The notes beneath the pieces were generated by a model. The model was not told the DNA's origin. It ran no database searches and saw only the letters and a program-made list of their open reading frames with translations. From NCBI GenBank assembly GCA_015075515.1, contig JABTUE010000001.1, forward strand, positions 558,001 through 622,000: DNA of 64,000 nucleotides. The letters are read 5' to 3'. This DNA comes from Planctomycetota bacterium (GTDB taxonomy: Bacteria; Planctomycetota; UBA8742; UBA2392). Positions 44,110 through 53,317 of this stretch are shown here, in pieces (within the stretch, counting starts at the first letter, position 1; every line of letters starts with the position of its first letter). Position numbers and translations under genes: made by a program.

Positions 44110-45252
44110 ATGGACCGGGCCGAATATCTGTTCCGGCATGTGGCCCTGCGCGACGCGGCCTACGGCCTGCAATTGCCGTCCGAGCGCGCGCGGCTGCACC
44201 GTCTGGCGCTGGAGATTCTCGAGCACGCGCTGGACGATTCCGAGCGCGCGCAAATGGCACTGGCGCTGGCCGACCACGCCCTGGCCGCCCAGCGCGGTGT
44301 CACCTGGGCCGGCGACAACCTGCACCGCAAGGAACTGGAATACCTGATGGCTGCCGCGGCCCAGGCCGCCGGCCGCTATGAAAACGACCTGGCCATCAGC
44401 CTGTACGAACGCATCGCCGACCACCCGTTGTGCACCAACGGCCAGCGCGTGGACGCCATGATCGAATGTGGCGCGATTCTGTGGTTTCTGGGCCGGCGCC
44501 AGGCCGCAATCCGCAGGCTGGACGCCGCCGTGATGGCGGCTTCGAGCGACCTGCCGCGGCTGGCCTTTGCCCTGATCGAGCGCGGCACGCTGTACCGCGA
44601 CCTGAACCAGCACGAGCGTGCGGCGCGCGACCTGCACCTGGCGCTGGATGTGGCCCGCGACGCCGGCGACAGGCGGCTGGAACTGCGGGCGCGGGGCAAC
44701 CTGGCCACGGTGCAGCAGCAGGGGGCCACGCCGGCGCAGGTCGAGGCTCTGTTCGCGCCGGTGCTGGCGCTGGCCCAGGAACTGGGCAACACCCGGGCGA
44801 TCGGCATTTCCAAGGGCCAGATCGCCCAGGCGTACCTGGAAAACGGCGACCACGCGCGTGCCCAGCCGCTGCTGCTGGAATCGCTGGAACTGCTGCGCCG
44901 GTCCGGCGACCGCATGAACGAGGCGGTGATGTTGTCGGTGCTGGGCCGCACGTACCTGAAGCGCGCCGACGGTGACGTGCGCGGCGCGCGCCAGAAGGCG
45001 GCGGCGTTTTTCCGCCAGGCGCTGGCGGTCAACGAATCCATCGGCAACCGGCCCCAGCAGCCCGAAGGCATGGCCGGGCTGGCGCGCGCGTGTCTGGACC
45101 TGGGGCTGCTGGCCGAGGCCGAAAGCTTCGCCCGGCGCGCCCTGGCCGAGGGTGAAGAAATGGGCAAATCCGCGGCGGTGCAGGAAGCCGGCGAGGTTCT
45201 GAAGGCACTGGCCGCTGCGGCCGGCGGCGATCCGGCCCGGCCGCCGGTTTAA
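44110..45252 (+). CDS. TPR protein resembling the C-terminal half of a cyclase/AAA-TPR regulator
   Basis: 380 residues. It opens abruptly at AEYLFRHVALRDAAYGLQLP and RARLHRLALEILE, the segment that normally follows the STAND-type ATPase in large cyclases and kinases. TPRs then run to the end (LAFALIERGTLYRDL, ALAVNESIGNRPQQ). An in-frame TGA lies only five codons upstream of the ATG, so nothing is missed by start choice. No ribosome-binding site is seen, though TTGTCT-15-TATGCT ends 8 nt before the ATG, which would suit a leaderless message. It may be a 5'-truncated relic or a stand-alone sensor. The cyclase/AAA gene at 10442-12808 lacks exactly this part. Confidence 0.75.
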   Translation: MDRAEYLFRHVALRDAAYGLQLPSERARLHRLALEILEHALDDSERAQMALALADHALAAQRGVTWAGDNLHRKELEYLMAAAAQAAGRYENDLAISLYERIADHPLCTNGQRVDAMIECGAILWFLGRRQAAIRRLDAAVMAASSDLPRLAFALIERGTLYRDLNQHERAARDLHLALDVARDAGDRRLELRARGNLATVQQQGATPAQVEALFAPVLALAQELGNTRAIGISKGQIAQAYLENGDHARAQPLLLESLELLRRSGDRMNEAVMLSVLGRTYLKRADGDVRGARQKAAAFFRQALAVNESIGNRPQQPEGMAGLARACLDLGLLAEAESFARRALAEGEEMGKSAAVQEAGEVLKALAAAAGGDPARPPV

Positions 45253-45274
45253 GGGCGCGGCAAAAGCGCCGGGC

Positions 45275-46060
45275 CTACTTGTGCGGAAGCTCCAGCCAGT
45301 CCGGTTGGCCCAGCGCCGCAGTCTGGGTTTCGGGGCTGGCCAGACGCGGCCAGAACAGCCAACTGGTGCGCAACTGGCCCTGCACCTGCCGGGGCAGGCC
45401 GCTGTATTCGGCGCGTGTGGTCCAGAAGTCGTGTTCGTTGGCCGAAAGCTGGATCGTGCGGGCGCTGAGTTCGCAGCCCTCAAGCATCCGCACGCCCTCG
45501 TGCTCCAGGCGCAGCAGAAACGCCAGCATCAACTTGCCGCCCTCGCGCTGCGGGATTTCCAGCGTACACAGCAGCGCCGCGTCGTCGCGGCCGTCCTGGC
45601 GCAGCAGCACCGGCACGAACTGGTCACCTTCGGCCAGGCGTTCGCGCCCCACGCGCGCCACCGTGCGCCCGCGCGCCAGCGACGCGGCCAGCGGTTCCAC
45701 CGCCGCCCCGGCCTGCGTGACCACGGAATGTTTCAGCAGCGTCTTTTCGTCGGCGTACACGCGGGCCTCGCGCACGGTCAGGCCGTCAATCACGGCCTCG
45801 GGTTCGCTGTCGGCGATCACCGGAAGCTGTGCCGTGCCCAGCAGCTTGTCACCCAGCCATACGCGGGCGCCCTGGGGCGCGCGAAAGACAAAGCTTTTGG
45901 CATAGCGCGTGTCCAGCAGCCGCACAAACAGCGCGTCGCGCAGTTCGCCCCAGGCGGCCATGGTGATGCAGAACGCCAGCGACAGCACCAGCAGCGCGGC
46001 AAAGCCGGCGCGCAGCACGCGCAACGCGGGGGCAGGCGGCTTGTCGGTCGCGGTGACCAT
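45275..46060 (-). CDS. Single-pass membrane protein of unknown function
   Basis: 261 residues from ATG 46060; GTG 46069 is possible. One N-terminal membrane helix (about 16-37) leaves a ~220-residue exported domain. It contains VFRAPQGARVWLGDKLLG (PEGA-like strand turn), an E-A-V-I-D-G-L-T-V segment and a C-terminal WTTRAEYSGLPRQVQGQLR. Three Cys-poor beta-rich blocks are visible, no catalytic motif. Convergent with the TPR relic (22 nt, with a small GC hairpin) and 71 nt downstream of the dihaem lipoprotein gene on the same strand. Confidence 0.7.
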   Translation of the reverse strand: MVTATDKPPAPALRVLRAGFAALLVLSLAFCITMAAWGELRDALFVRLLDTRYAKSFVFRAPQGARVWLGDKLLGTAQLPVIADSEPEAVIDGLTVREARVYADEKTLLKHSVVTQAGAAVEPLAASLARGRTVARVGRERLAEGDQFVPVLLRQDGRDDAALLCTLEIPQREGGKLMLAFLLRLEHEGVRMLEGCELSARTIQLSANEHDFWTTRAEYSGLPRQVQGQLRTSWLFWPRLASPETQTAALGQPDWLELPHK

Positions 46061-46101
46061 CGGCCCCACACTAGCAAAGCCCGCGCGGCCGTGGACCGGC
46101 A

Positions 46102-46130
46102 GGGCGTTGAGAAAGTGCTTCTCAACGCCC
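46102..46130 (-). terminator. Hairpin after the dihaem lipoprotein gene
   Basis: GGGCGTTGAGAA-AGTGC-TTCTCAACGCCC, a perfect 12-bp stem directly after the stop at 46131; no T-run on the minus strand. Confidence 0.55.
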
Positions 46131-46970
46131 TCAGTCGGTCGGGCCGTCCCAGGGCATCGGGTTGTGGATCGGCCGCTCGGGCCCGGCCCAGGCGGCGTGG
46201 CAGGCGCGGCAGGCGGCGCTCATGTTGGCATAGGCCTCGGGCATTCCGGCGCGTTTCTGCGCGCGGGCCAGTTCCGCCAGTTGCGCGGCATTGTCGGCCA
46301 CCTGCCCCCACAGTTGCGCCTGGGCGCGCGCGGCTTCGGCCACGGGCGCCAGTTCGGATTTCACCTGCGGCTTCTTCCAGTCCTGCAACGCCACCTGCGC
46401 GGCCTGGTACTGTTTCCACAGTTTCTGCATCAGCACGCGGTTGGGAATTTCGGGCGGCGGGTTGTCGAAGTGTTCCATTTCCATGCCCAGCTTGATGCGG
46501 TTCTGTTTCCAGGCCTCGACGGTGTTGGGCGTGATGTGCAGGTACGTTGGCGACCAGGTGGCCAGGTGGCAGCCGTCGCAGGCCGCGCCCAGGGCGCGGA
46601 ACTCGTCGCTGGCGCCGGGCCGGTCGTCGTCGTCCAGCGCCAGCACCAGGTTGTCAACCGTCCTGGCGATCTCGGACCAGAAGTTGTGGGCCATGCGCGC
46701 GCGGCGCGCGATGTCGGCCGCCGCAGGCCAGATTTCGTCGTAGTTCGGGCGCTTGTCGCCGCGGCCGGCGCTGACAATGCGGTTGGCCGCAATCCACATG
46801 TGGCGCATGCTGGCCTTGAACTGGCTGCGGTGGCGCCAGTCGGGGTCGCTCTGGTCGTCCCATACGGCGGGCGGGCCCTTGGGCGCGGGTGTCTGGTTGC
46901 CGGCGGGCGTGCAGGCTGCAATTGCGCACACGACCGTCAGCACGGCCAGAACTGCGGACACAATACGCAT
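46131..46970 (-). CDS. Dihaem c-type cytochrome lipoprotein
   Basis: 279 residues. Signal peptide with lipobox (AIAAC). Two CxxCH haem motifs, CDGCH (about 131-135) and CRACH (near 258), each lie at the end of a four-helix-like stretch, as in cytochrome c' or related helical-bundle cytochromes. Helical segments MRHMWIAANRIV and ARRARMAHNFWSEIA precede the first. Likely a periplasmic electron carrier or terminal acceptor anchored to a membrane. Its haems depend on Ccm maturation (ccmBC at 16-17.5 kb). A perfect 12-bp stem hairpin lies immediately after the stop (46102-46130). Ten nt separate it from the upstream thioredoxin-fold gene. Confidence 0.85.
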   Translation of the reverse strand: MRIVSAVLAVLTVVCAIAACTPAGNQTPAPKGPPAVWDDQSDPDWRHRSQFKASMRHMWIAANRIVSAGRGDKRPNYDEIWPAAADIARRARMAHNFWSEIARTVDNLVLALDDDDRPGASDEFRALGAACDGCHLATWSPTYLHITPNTVEAWKQNRIKLGMEMEHFDNPPPEIPNRVLMQKLWKQYQAAQVALQDWKKPQVKSELAPVAEAARAQAQLWGQVADNAAQLAELARAQKRAGMPEAYANMSAACRACHAAWAGPERPIHNPMPWDGPTD

Positions 46971-46979
46971 GGTCTTGCC

Positions 46980-47861
46980 TCAACGGCGCGGGCGCCGCGG
47001 TCCCGCGTCATCAAGTTCCAGCCTGATGGCGGGCGTCACGCGCAGGCTGGCGCCGGACTTGCGGACGGACTCGGCGATTTCCGCCTCAAGGTCCGAGCCC
47101 GCGTACAGCTTGGCCAGGGCCGCCAGCTTGTCGCTGTCCTTGCCCGCGGCGGCAAGCTGCTTGCGGCCGTCCTCGAGTATTTCGCGGTACAGCCTGATCG
47201 CGCCCTCGGCCTCGTCGTAGCCCACGATGTCCAGCTTCAGCGCCTTGTGCAGCGCCGCCAGAGCGTCGGCGGTCTTGCCGTCGGTGCGGGCCTTGGTGGC
47301 GGTTTCAAGATGTTCCTTGACCTTGGCGCGCTGCTCGCGGAAGTGTTTGGCCACGGACTTGACCAGGTCGGCCAGTTCTTTCTTGGGCGTGCGGCGGTAC
47401 TCGTTGCCGAATTTGTCGCACACGATGAACAGGTCAGGCTCGGTCACACCGTAGGCCACCCACAGGTCGGCCGCCGCCAGCCGGTTGGCCGGCACGCGCG
47501 ACCTGGGCAGGGCCTTGGGTTCTTCTTCGGGCTTGGGCACGCGGATGCCGATTACGGTTTCCGCCGCGGCCAGTTCGCCCAAGTCGGTCTGGGAAAGCCA
47601 TTCGCTGGTCTTGAGCCGGTTGCCGAAATACAACACCACGACCTGCGATTTTTCTCGCGCTTGCTTCAGCAGGTCTTCGCTCGGGTCCTGCCAGCTGATG
47701 GTCGCGGCACCGCCGCGATCTTGCTGGCCTCAGGTTTTGGCCGCACCGGCCGGGTTTCCTGTGGCTCAGGAACCTCAACCGTAGGCCGTGCGAGGAAGGG
47801 CCGACGTGACGCCGATGCAGGCGACCAACGCCGCGCCCAGAAGGATCATGTGGCGACGCAT
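46980..47861 (-). CDS. Secreted thioredoxin-fold protein, two frameshifts
   Basis: The start is ATG 47861 (MRRHMILLGAALVACIGV), a signal peptide. Sense then moves frame at about 47776-47790 (continuing TVEVPEPQETRPVRPKPEAS) and again at about 47700-47712 (TISWQDPSEDLLKQAREKSQ, VVVLYFGNRLKTSEWLSQ). The last 219 codons are intact. The W-x-D-P-S-E-D-L-L-x2-A-R-x-K-S-x-V-V-V-L-Y-F pattern is that of thioredoxin-7/DUF255-like domains, without the CxxC, so no disulfide chemistry is expected. A C-terminal helical domain (about the last 130 residues) follows. Two nearby indels suggest sequence error or a decaying gene. Lies just upstream of the dihaem lipoprotein. Confidence 0.7.
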
Positions 47862-47976
47862 GAGGGATGCTCCGGAAAGTGCTGCCCAGCACCAAGGTTC
47901 ATCTTACCCGTAGTTTAACGCCAAAAGCTATGGGGCGGTTCATGGATTGGCGGATTTTGGGCCGTAACTGCTTGAA

Positions 47977-49062
47977 TCATCGAAGGTTAACGCCGTTGGC
48001 CCGCGCCAGCCAGCGCCGCAGATACGCCGGCGCCGCGGCCAGTTGGGACTCGTCCGGCGGCGGCAGCGGCGCGGAACTTTTCGTGGCCCAGAACAGCACC
48101 GGGCCGTCCAGCGGCCGCCGCGCATCCAGCAGCGCCGCCCCCGACTTGTTGGCATAGGTGGTATCCAGCGGCGGGCCGTCCAGTTGCGCAAAGCGCGCCG
48201 CCGCCGCCAGCCCCGCGCGCGTGGGCCGCCCATAGCCCCAGCCCAGATAACCGTGCCGCAGCGTCAACAGCGCCGCCGCCCGGCGCGGGTCCAGCCGCGG
48301 CCCGCCCCGGTGCGCCAGGGCGTTCAGAGTGCGCCGCGCCAGCCCGGTGATGCGAAAGCGCGCCGTGACCGGCCACGGCGTCACCGGCACGGCATGCACA
48401 CGCGGCAGATCGCCCGGCCACAGCCCCAGATGCCGCGCCAGCACCAGCCCCGCCAGCAGCCCCGCCGTGGTGCAGGTGCTGCCCACGGCCAGCACGATGT
48501 GCGCCGGCGACGGCAGCAACCCCGCGCGAATCTGCGCCGCCAGTTCCAGTGCCGCGCCCGCGTGGCCCAGAGCACCCAGCGGCACCGCCCCGCCGGGCGG
48601 AATCACCGCGCAGTCTTTGCCGCGACCGGCGCGCCAGGCCCGCCACGGAAAGGCCGCAATCGTGCGCAACGCGGTCACACGGTCGGCCAGGCTCAACGTG
48701 ACGCGCAGATTGTCGGCCGCCGTGGGCGTCGGCGGCTGCGGAAACAGCAGGGCTTCGGTGACCAGCCCCAGCCGCCGGCCGTGCAGTACCGTGGCCACAG
48801 CGTGGTTGCTGCCGTAGGAGCCCAGGCACAGCACGCGGCGCTGGCCGCGATCCTGCGCCGCGGCCAGCAGTGTTTCCAGCGTGCGAACCTTGTTGCCGCC
48901 GTAGACGGGCGAACTCTGGTCTTCGCGCTTGACCCACACGTCGCCAAGCCCGGCCAGCGGCTGCACCGGCGTGGGGTACTGGCCCAGGGCAACCACGGAC
49001 AGACGCAGACCCGGCAGAAACTGCCGCAGTCCGTGCTTGGTGGCCGCGTCGGGCGCGTTCAT
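47977..49062 (-). CDS. PLP-dependent ACC deaminase / D-cysteine desulfhydrase family protein
   Basis: 361 residues, the fold-type II PLP family. VWVKREDQSSPVYGGNKVRTLE carries the PLP lysine (GGNK), SYGSNHAVATVLHGRRLG the substrate/phosphate region, and AVGSTCTTAGLLAGLVLA the Gly-Ser-Thr phosphate loop. Members deaminate 1-aminocyclopropane-1-carboxylate or desulfurate D-cysteine; the choice depends on residues I cannot verify by eye. It is longer than typical 330-residue members. Ten nt downstream of the small membrane protein gene on the same strand. Confidence 0.85.
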   Translation of the reverse strand: MNAPDAATKHGLRQFLPGLRLSVVALGQYPTPVQPLAGLGDVWVKREDQSSPVYGGNKVRTLETLLAAAQDRGQRRVLCLGSYGSNHAVATVLHGRRLGLVTEALLFPQPPTPTAADNLRVTLSLADRVTALRTIAAFPWRAWRAGRGKDCAVIPPGGAVPLGALGHAGAALELAAQIRAGLLPSPAHIVLAVGSTCTTAGLLAGLVLARHLGLWPGDLPRVHAVPVTPWPVTARFRITGLARRTLNALAHRGGPRLDPRRAAALLTLRHGYLGWGYGRPTRAGLAAAARFAQLDGPPLDTTYANKSGAALLDARRPLDGPVLFWATKSSAPLPPPDESQLAAAPAYLRRWLARANGVNLR

Positions 49063-49071
49063 GGCGCCGTT

Positions 49072-49419
49072 CTACATCGGGATGCGGCCGATCAGCCACA
49101 CCAGACAGAAACACAGCCCCGGCACAATCAGCAGCGACGCCAGCGCGCCCGTGGACGGAAACGGGCTGCCAAAACGCCGCGCCGCCAACGGGGCGCGCCG
49201 CGCCACGGCCGCAATCACAGGCCGCGCGACGACCGGCCGGGCTGAACTCTCGCGCGTCCAGGACAGTTCCAATTCATCCGGCTCCTGCCACGGGTCATAG
49301 GCCGCGGCCGGCGGCAGGGGCGCCCCCACGGGCTTGCGCCCGCGCCGCGCCACGGCGTAACCGTGCAGGGTTTCCAGTTCGCTGGAATCGGCCGGCAGGC
49401 CGGTGAAAAGGTAGGCCAT
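49072..49419 (-). CDS. Small C-tail-anchored protein of unknown function
   Basis: 115 residues from ATG 49419, preceded by GGAGG at 5 nt; ATG 49431 overlaps that site and is less likely. The N-terminal ~85 residues are hydrophilic (LPADSSELETLHGYAVARRG, YDPWQEPDELELSW), then a basic stretch and one C-terminal membrane helix (ALASLLIVPGLCFCLVWLIG), so the protein is probably held in the inner membrane by its tail. I do not recognise a family. Lies between the HtrA-like protease and the PLP enzyme, all on the minus strand. Confidence 0.65.
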   Translation of the reverse strand: MAYLFTGLPADSSELETLHGYAVARRGRKPVGAPLPPAAAYDPWQEPDELELSWTRESSARPVVARPVIAAVARRAPLAARRFGSPFPSTGALASLLIVPGLCFCLVWLIGRIPM

Positions 49420-49503
49420 GGGAACCTCCATATGGATTGTCCCACATGAAAGGCCCTTCGCCAAACGGATTGTGGCTGCAAGGCGGGGTTGCGGCCTGCC
49501 GGG

Positions 49504-50400
49504 CTACGCCCCCGCCGGCGCCGGGGTCACAGCCCGCACCAGCGGCATGCCCTCGCGCAGCAGCGTGATGCGCATTTCCGCCCCGCCGCCCAGCACCATG
49601 GCCCGCGACAGATCGTCTACCGTGCGCAACGGCTGGTCGTTGGCGCGCAGCAAAAGGTCGCCCTCGCGGATGTCAGCCTTGCGCGCCGCGCCGTCTTCGG
49701 CCACGCGAAAGACGCGCAATGCCCGGTCCGCGCCGGCCTCGGCGCGCTGCTGGGCGCCCAGTTCCACGCCGGCGCCGAACACGCCCAGCACCGGCCGCGA
49801 CACGCGCCCGTCACGGATCAGAATCGCCGCCACCCAGCTTGCGGTCTGGGCCGGTACGGCAAAGCCGATGCCCTGGGCAAACGGGATGATCGCCGTGTTC
49901 ACGCCGATCACTTCGCCGGCCATGTTCACCAGCGGCCCGCCGCTGTTGCCGGGGTTGATCGCGGCGTCGGTCTGGATCAGGCCTTCAAACAGTTGCCGGC
50001 GGCCGCCCAGCGTGCGATCCACGGCGCTGACCACACCCAGCGCCACCGAACGCTGAAACCCCAGCGGGTTGCCGATCGCCAGCGCAAGCTGACCCACGCG
50101 CACGCTGTCGGCGGGCGCCAGCTTCAGCGCGGGCAGTCCTGTGCCGGGCACGCGCACCACGGCCAGGTCGGTGCGTTCGTCGCGGCCGGCCACGGATGCC
50201 TCGGCGTGCGAGCCGTCCTCGAAACTGATGCGGACTTTTTCGGCGCCGTCCACGACGTGGGCGTTGGTCAGCACGTAGCCGTCGGCCGCCAGCACAAACC
50301 CCGAGCCGTGGCCTCGCCCGTGTTCGACACTGACCACGCCGGGCGCGGTGCGAGAAGCCAGTTCTTCCAGTTCACGGGAAAACGCCGCCAGGGTCGCCAT
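49504..50400 (-). CDS. HtrA/Deg-type serine protease with PDZ domain
   Basis: 298 residues from ATG 50400, with CGGAG 6 nt upstream. Catalytic triad H48 (TNAHVV), D78 (RTDLAVV) and S153 (NPGNSGGP). Substrate strands GHGSGFVLAADGYVLTN and IQTDAAINPG are standard. One PDZ domain (about 205-290) has ADIREGDLLLRANDQPL. No signal peptide or membrane helix is visible, so, unlike DegP/DegQ, this form may act in the cytoplasm. It starts 48 nt after the GmhB-like gene stop on the same strand. Confidence 0.92.
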   Translation of the reverse strand: MATLAAFSRELEELASRTAPGVVSVEHGRGHGSGFVLAADGYVLTNAHVVDGAEKVRISFEDGSHAEASVAGRDERTDLAVVRVPGTGLPALKLAPADSVRVGQLALAIGNPLGFQRSVALGVVSAVDRTLGGRRQLFEGLIQTDAAINPGNSGGPLVNMAGEVIGVNTAIIPFAQGIGFAVPAQTASWVAAILIRDGRVSRPVLGVFGAGVELGAQQRAEAGADRALRVFRVAEDGAARKADIREGDLLLRANDQPLRTVDDLSRAMVLGGGAEMRITLLREGMPLVRAVTPAPAGA

Positions 50401-50448
50401 GTTTGCTCCGCAAGACACTTGCAGAACAGAACACCGGCCCGCCACGGC

Positions 50449-51021
50449 CTATTTCCGGCCGCCGTCCTGGGCCAGCAGCGCGGCGATCAGCTCGGCCGCG
50501 TGGCCCAGGCTGTGCACGCTGTGGTCGGCCTTGCCGCTGGCGTATTCGCTGGGCACCTGAAACGTCAAAAGATCCGGGTGCGCGTCCTTGGCGGCGGCGT
50601 GGTCTATGTCGGCGTCGCCCACCATGAAACAGGCGGCAAGCTCCAGCCCGAACTCGCGCGCGGCCTCGCGCAGCATGCCGCCGCCGGGTTTGCGCCAGTC
50701 ACTGTCTTTGCGGTAGCGCGGGTCGTCGCCCTCGGTGGGGTGAAACGGCGCGTAGTAAAACGCGTCAAACCGCCCGCCGCTTTCGCGCGCCACCTGCAGC
50801 GCGACTTCGCTGTTCACGCGCCGCACCTGGTCTTCCGTGATCAGGCCGCGGGCCACGGCGCTCTGGTTGGTGACCACGATCGTCAACAGCCCCAGTTCAT
50901 TGAAGCGCCGCACGGCCTGGGCCGCGCCGGGCAGCAGTTCAATCAGTTTGGGGTCGCCGCAATAGCCGACCTGTTTGTTGATCGTGCCATCGCGGTCCAG
51001 AAACACGGCGCGTCGTGCCAT
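50449..51021 (-). CDS. HAD-IIIA phosphatase, GmhB-like, without zinc cysteines
   Basis: 190 residues from ATG 51021 (MARRAVFLDRDGTINKQVGY). D9 and D11 (DRDGT) are the nucleophile and acid; VVTNQSAVARGLIT and FMVGDADIDHAAAK supply the other HAD motifs. This matches D-glycero-D-manno-heptose-1,7-bisphosphate phosphatase / histidinol-phosphatase. Where GmhB has the zinc loop C-x-H-x3-C-x-C, this protein reads YAPFHPTEG and DSDWRKPGGG, so all zinc cysteines are gone; the structure-holding loop must differ and the substrate could be another sugar phosphate. Downstream of the repeat-protein gene on the same strand. Confidence 0.85.
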   Translation of the reverse strand: MARRAVFLDRDGTINKQVGYCGDPKLIELLPGAAQAVRRFNELGLLTIVVTNQSAVARGLITEDQVRRVNSEVALQVARESGGRFDAFYYAPFHPTEGDDPRYRKDSDWRKPGGGMLREAAREFGLELAACFMVGDADIDHAAAKDAHPDLLTFQVPSEYASGKADHSVHSLGHAAELIAALLAQDGGRK

Positions 51022-51076
51022 GAACGCATCTTGGAAACACCACGCCCGCGCGCAAGCCGTAAGGCGGCGCGGCCGG

Positions 51077-53317
51077 CGCCGTGGGGTATCCAGCGCAGGG
51101 CGGGTTCCCCTCGCCCTTGCGCCGTCGGCGCTGATGGCGGCGGCGCTTCGTTGCCTGCGCCGCCGGCGCCCTCCAGCCGCCAGCAGCACCGCGCGGTACC
51201 AGCCGCGACCACCGCGCCGATGCCGGCCGCGCAGCCAGCCAGTGCCGCCGCCGCCGCCGTCGGGCGATCACCGCCACGCCTTGCTGCCAGACCTGAAGGT
51301 CAGGTCGGCGTCGCCGTTCTGCGTTGTTGGTCGTCAAGCCACAATCGGGCAGGTTCGCGCGGCACGCCGGCCGGAACCGTCAGGCCCACACATCTGCGTG
51401 CCCGCGGCATTGACCGTGGCCACGGTGCATCCAGTCGCAGTTCTTCGCCGCACGATCGTCAGCGTCACCAGCAGGCCGAAGCCTGAAACCGTGATCGTGA
51501 TTGCCGCCCTGCCGCCGGGCAGAAAGGCCGTCAGGGCGTGATGCCGGTCAGGGCGCGCAGGTCACCGCGCGCAGGCCCGCGGCGTTGGGCGGCACGGTGC
51601 CGATTGCCACCGTGCCGGCCGTGATGTCAGGTCACGTCCGTGGCCGCGGCAATCCCCGCGTTGAACACCTCGGCCCGGCCGCTGCGCCGGCTGACGCCAG
51701 CACGTCGTACACCACCCAGAAGTCCACGCTGGTGTTCATGGCGTCGTCTGGTTGGCCGCAAACACGCAGCTCACAACCGGCGTCGCCCCGGCGCCCGGCG
51801 AACACCGATTGTCACCGGCGTCAAAGCTGCCGTTGCCGTCGCGCGCCAGACCTGCACGCCCGTGGCGCTGTTCAGGTTGCCCGCCCAGTTACCGCCGCCG
51901 CTGGTGCTCAAGGTAAAGCCCGAGATCACCAAAGTCGGCGTTGCTGGAGGTCATGCGGAACTGGCCCACCAGCACCGTGAAGTCCGCCCGGTCTGCTCGC
52001 GCGTGACCGTGGACGGGTTTTGCGGCCCGGCGTTCACGGTCAGAATCGGCACGTCAATCTGCGGCGCGCTGCTGCCGCCGCCGGGCGTGCCCGCCACGGA
52101 GCCGCCGCTGGGCGCGCCCGCGGTCACGCCCGTCAGCGCCACCCGCAACAGCTGGCCGGGACTGGCCGTGCCCGCCAACCAGCCGCCAGGTAGTAACGCT
52201 GGTCTGGTTCACCGTAAACGTGCCCTGCGGCGCCGGTCAGGTTGGCCGTGTGAGATGGCCGTTGGCCCGCGTTGAAGCCGGTGCCCGCGGCCGCCGTGGC
52301 CAGAAGGTCCGTCGCCGGGCCGTCCCAGGTGCCGTTGCCGTTGTCGGCTGCCACAGCGCCAGGTGTTCAGACCGGCCTGCCCGTCCATGCTGCCCGATTC
52401 GGTGAACACCATGACCGTGGCCGTGAACGAGTCGCTGAGGCCTGTCACCTCGCACACGATGTGGCCGTCGTTGTTGGGGCCCTGGCTGTTGTTGTTCACC
52501 GTGGTGAAGGCCACCGGCCCGATCAGGGGTCACGCTGAGCGTCGCCGGGTTGATGTGTCAGGGCAGGGGCCGCGCCGAGGTGGGCGTGCGGTGACACTGC
52601 CGCCGCCGCCGGTGGTGGCGTTGACCAGTGGTCAGTTCGTGCACCACGGTCTGGCCGGCCGTGGCGGCACCGACAGCTTGCAGACCAGAAGCGCGCGGGT
52701 GGTGGAGACCGCCCGGCGCCGTGGCCAGTGTGGCGGTGCAGGTGCCGTTGGGCGCGTTGAAGCTGGTGCCAGCCGCGGCCGTGGCCAGGGAATGTCCGTG
52801 CCCGGCCCGTCAAACACGCCGTTGGTGTTGGTGTCTTCGTACAGGGCCAGAAAGTTCAGACCGGCTGCTGCTCGTCGGCGGTGCCGCTGGCGGTAAACAC
52901 CAGGTCGGTCACGTTTCAGGCCGCCTGGGCCGTGGCCAGAGTGATGTCCAGAATCACCAGACCGTTGCCGCCAGTGCCCTGGGCGTCGTTGTCCACCATG
53001 GTGGTCGCCGCCGGCCCGTTGCGCGTCACCGCCAGGTTGTTGGGCGGCGTGACGGCGCCGGTCACGGCCACGTTGACGCTGGCGGTGCCGGCCACGTTGG
53101 TCACGTTGCCGTTGAAGCTGCCCAGCGTCGCGCCGGTCAGACGCACCCAGATCGTGGCGTTGAGTGTGGGGGTCTGGTTGATGTTCAGGCTGGTGCTGTA
53201 GCTGCCGGTCTGGCTGAGGCTGATTTCAAAGTTGGCCGGCGCGTTGACCACGGTGTTGGAGACCAGCCCGGCGCCGGTCAGGTCATAGCTCTGGGGTGTG
53301 CCGGGCGTGCCCACGCT
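51077..53317 (-). repeat. Long inverted repeat, minus-strand copy
   Basis: Counterpart of 35193-37518 in opposite orientation. Includes the 3' end of the GEVED protein gene and ~70 bp downstream. The two copies enclose 37519-51076. Confidence 0.8.

Noticed and set aside
35193..53317. Inverted repeats as ends of a composite transposon
   Set aside because: No transposase or integrase gene is present between or beside them, and the repeats are parts of protein genes.
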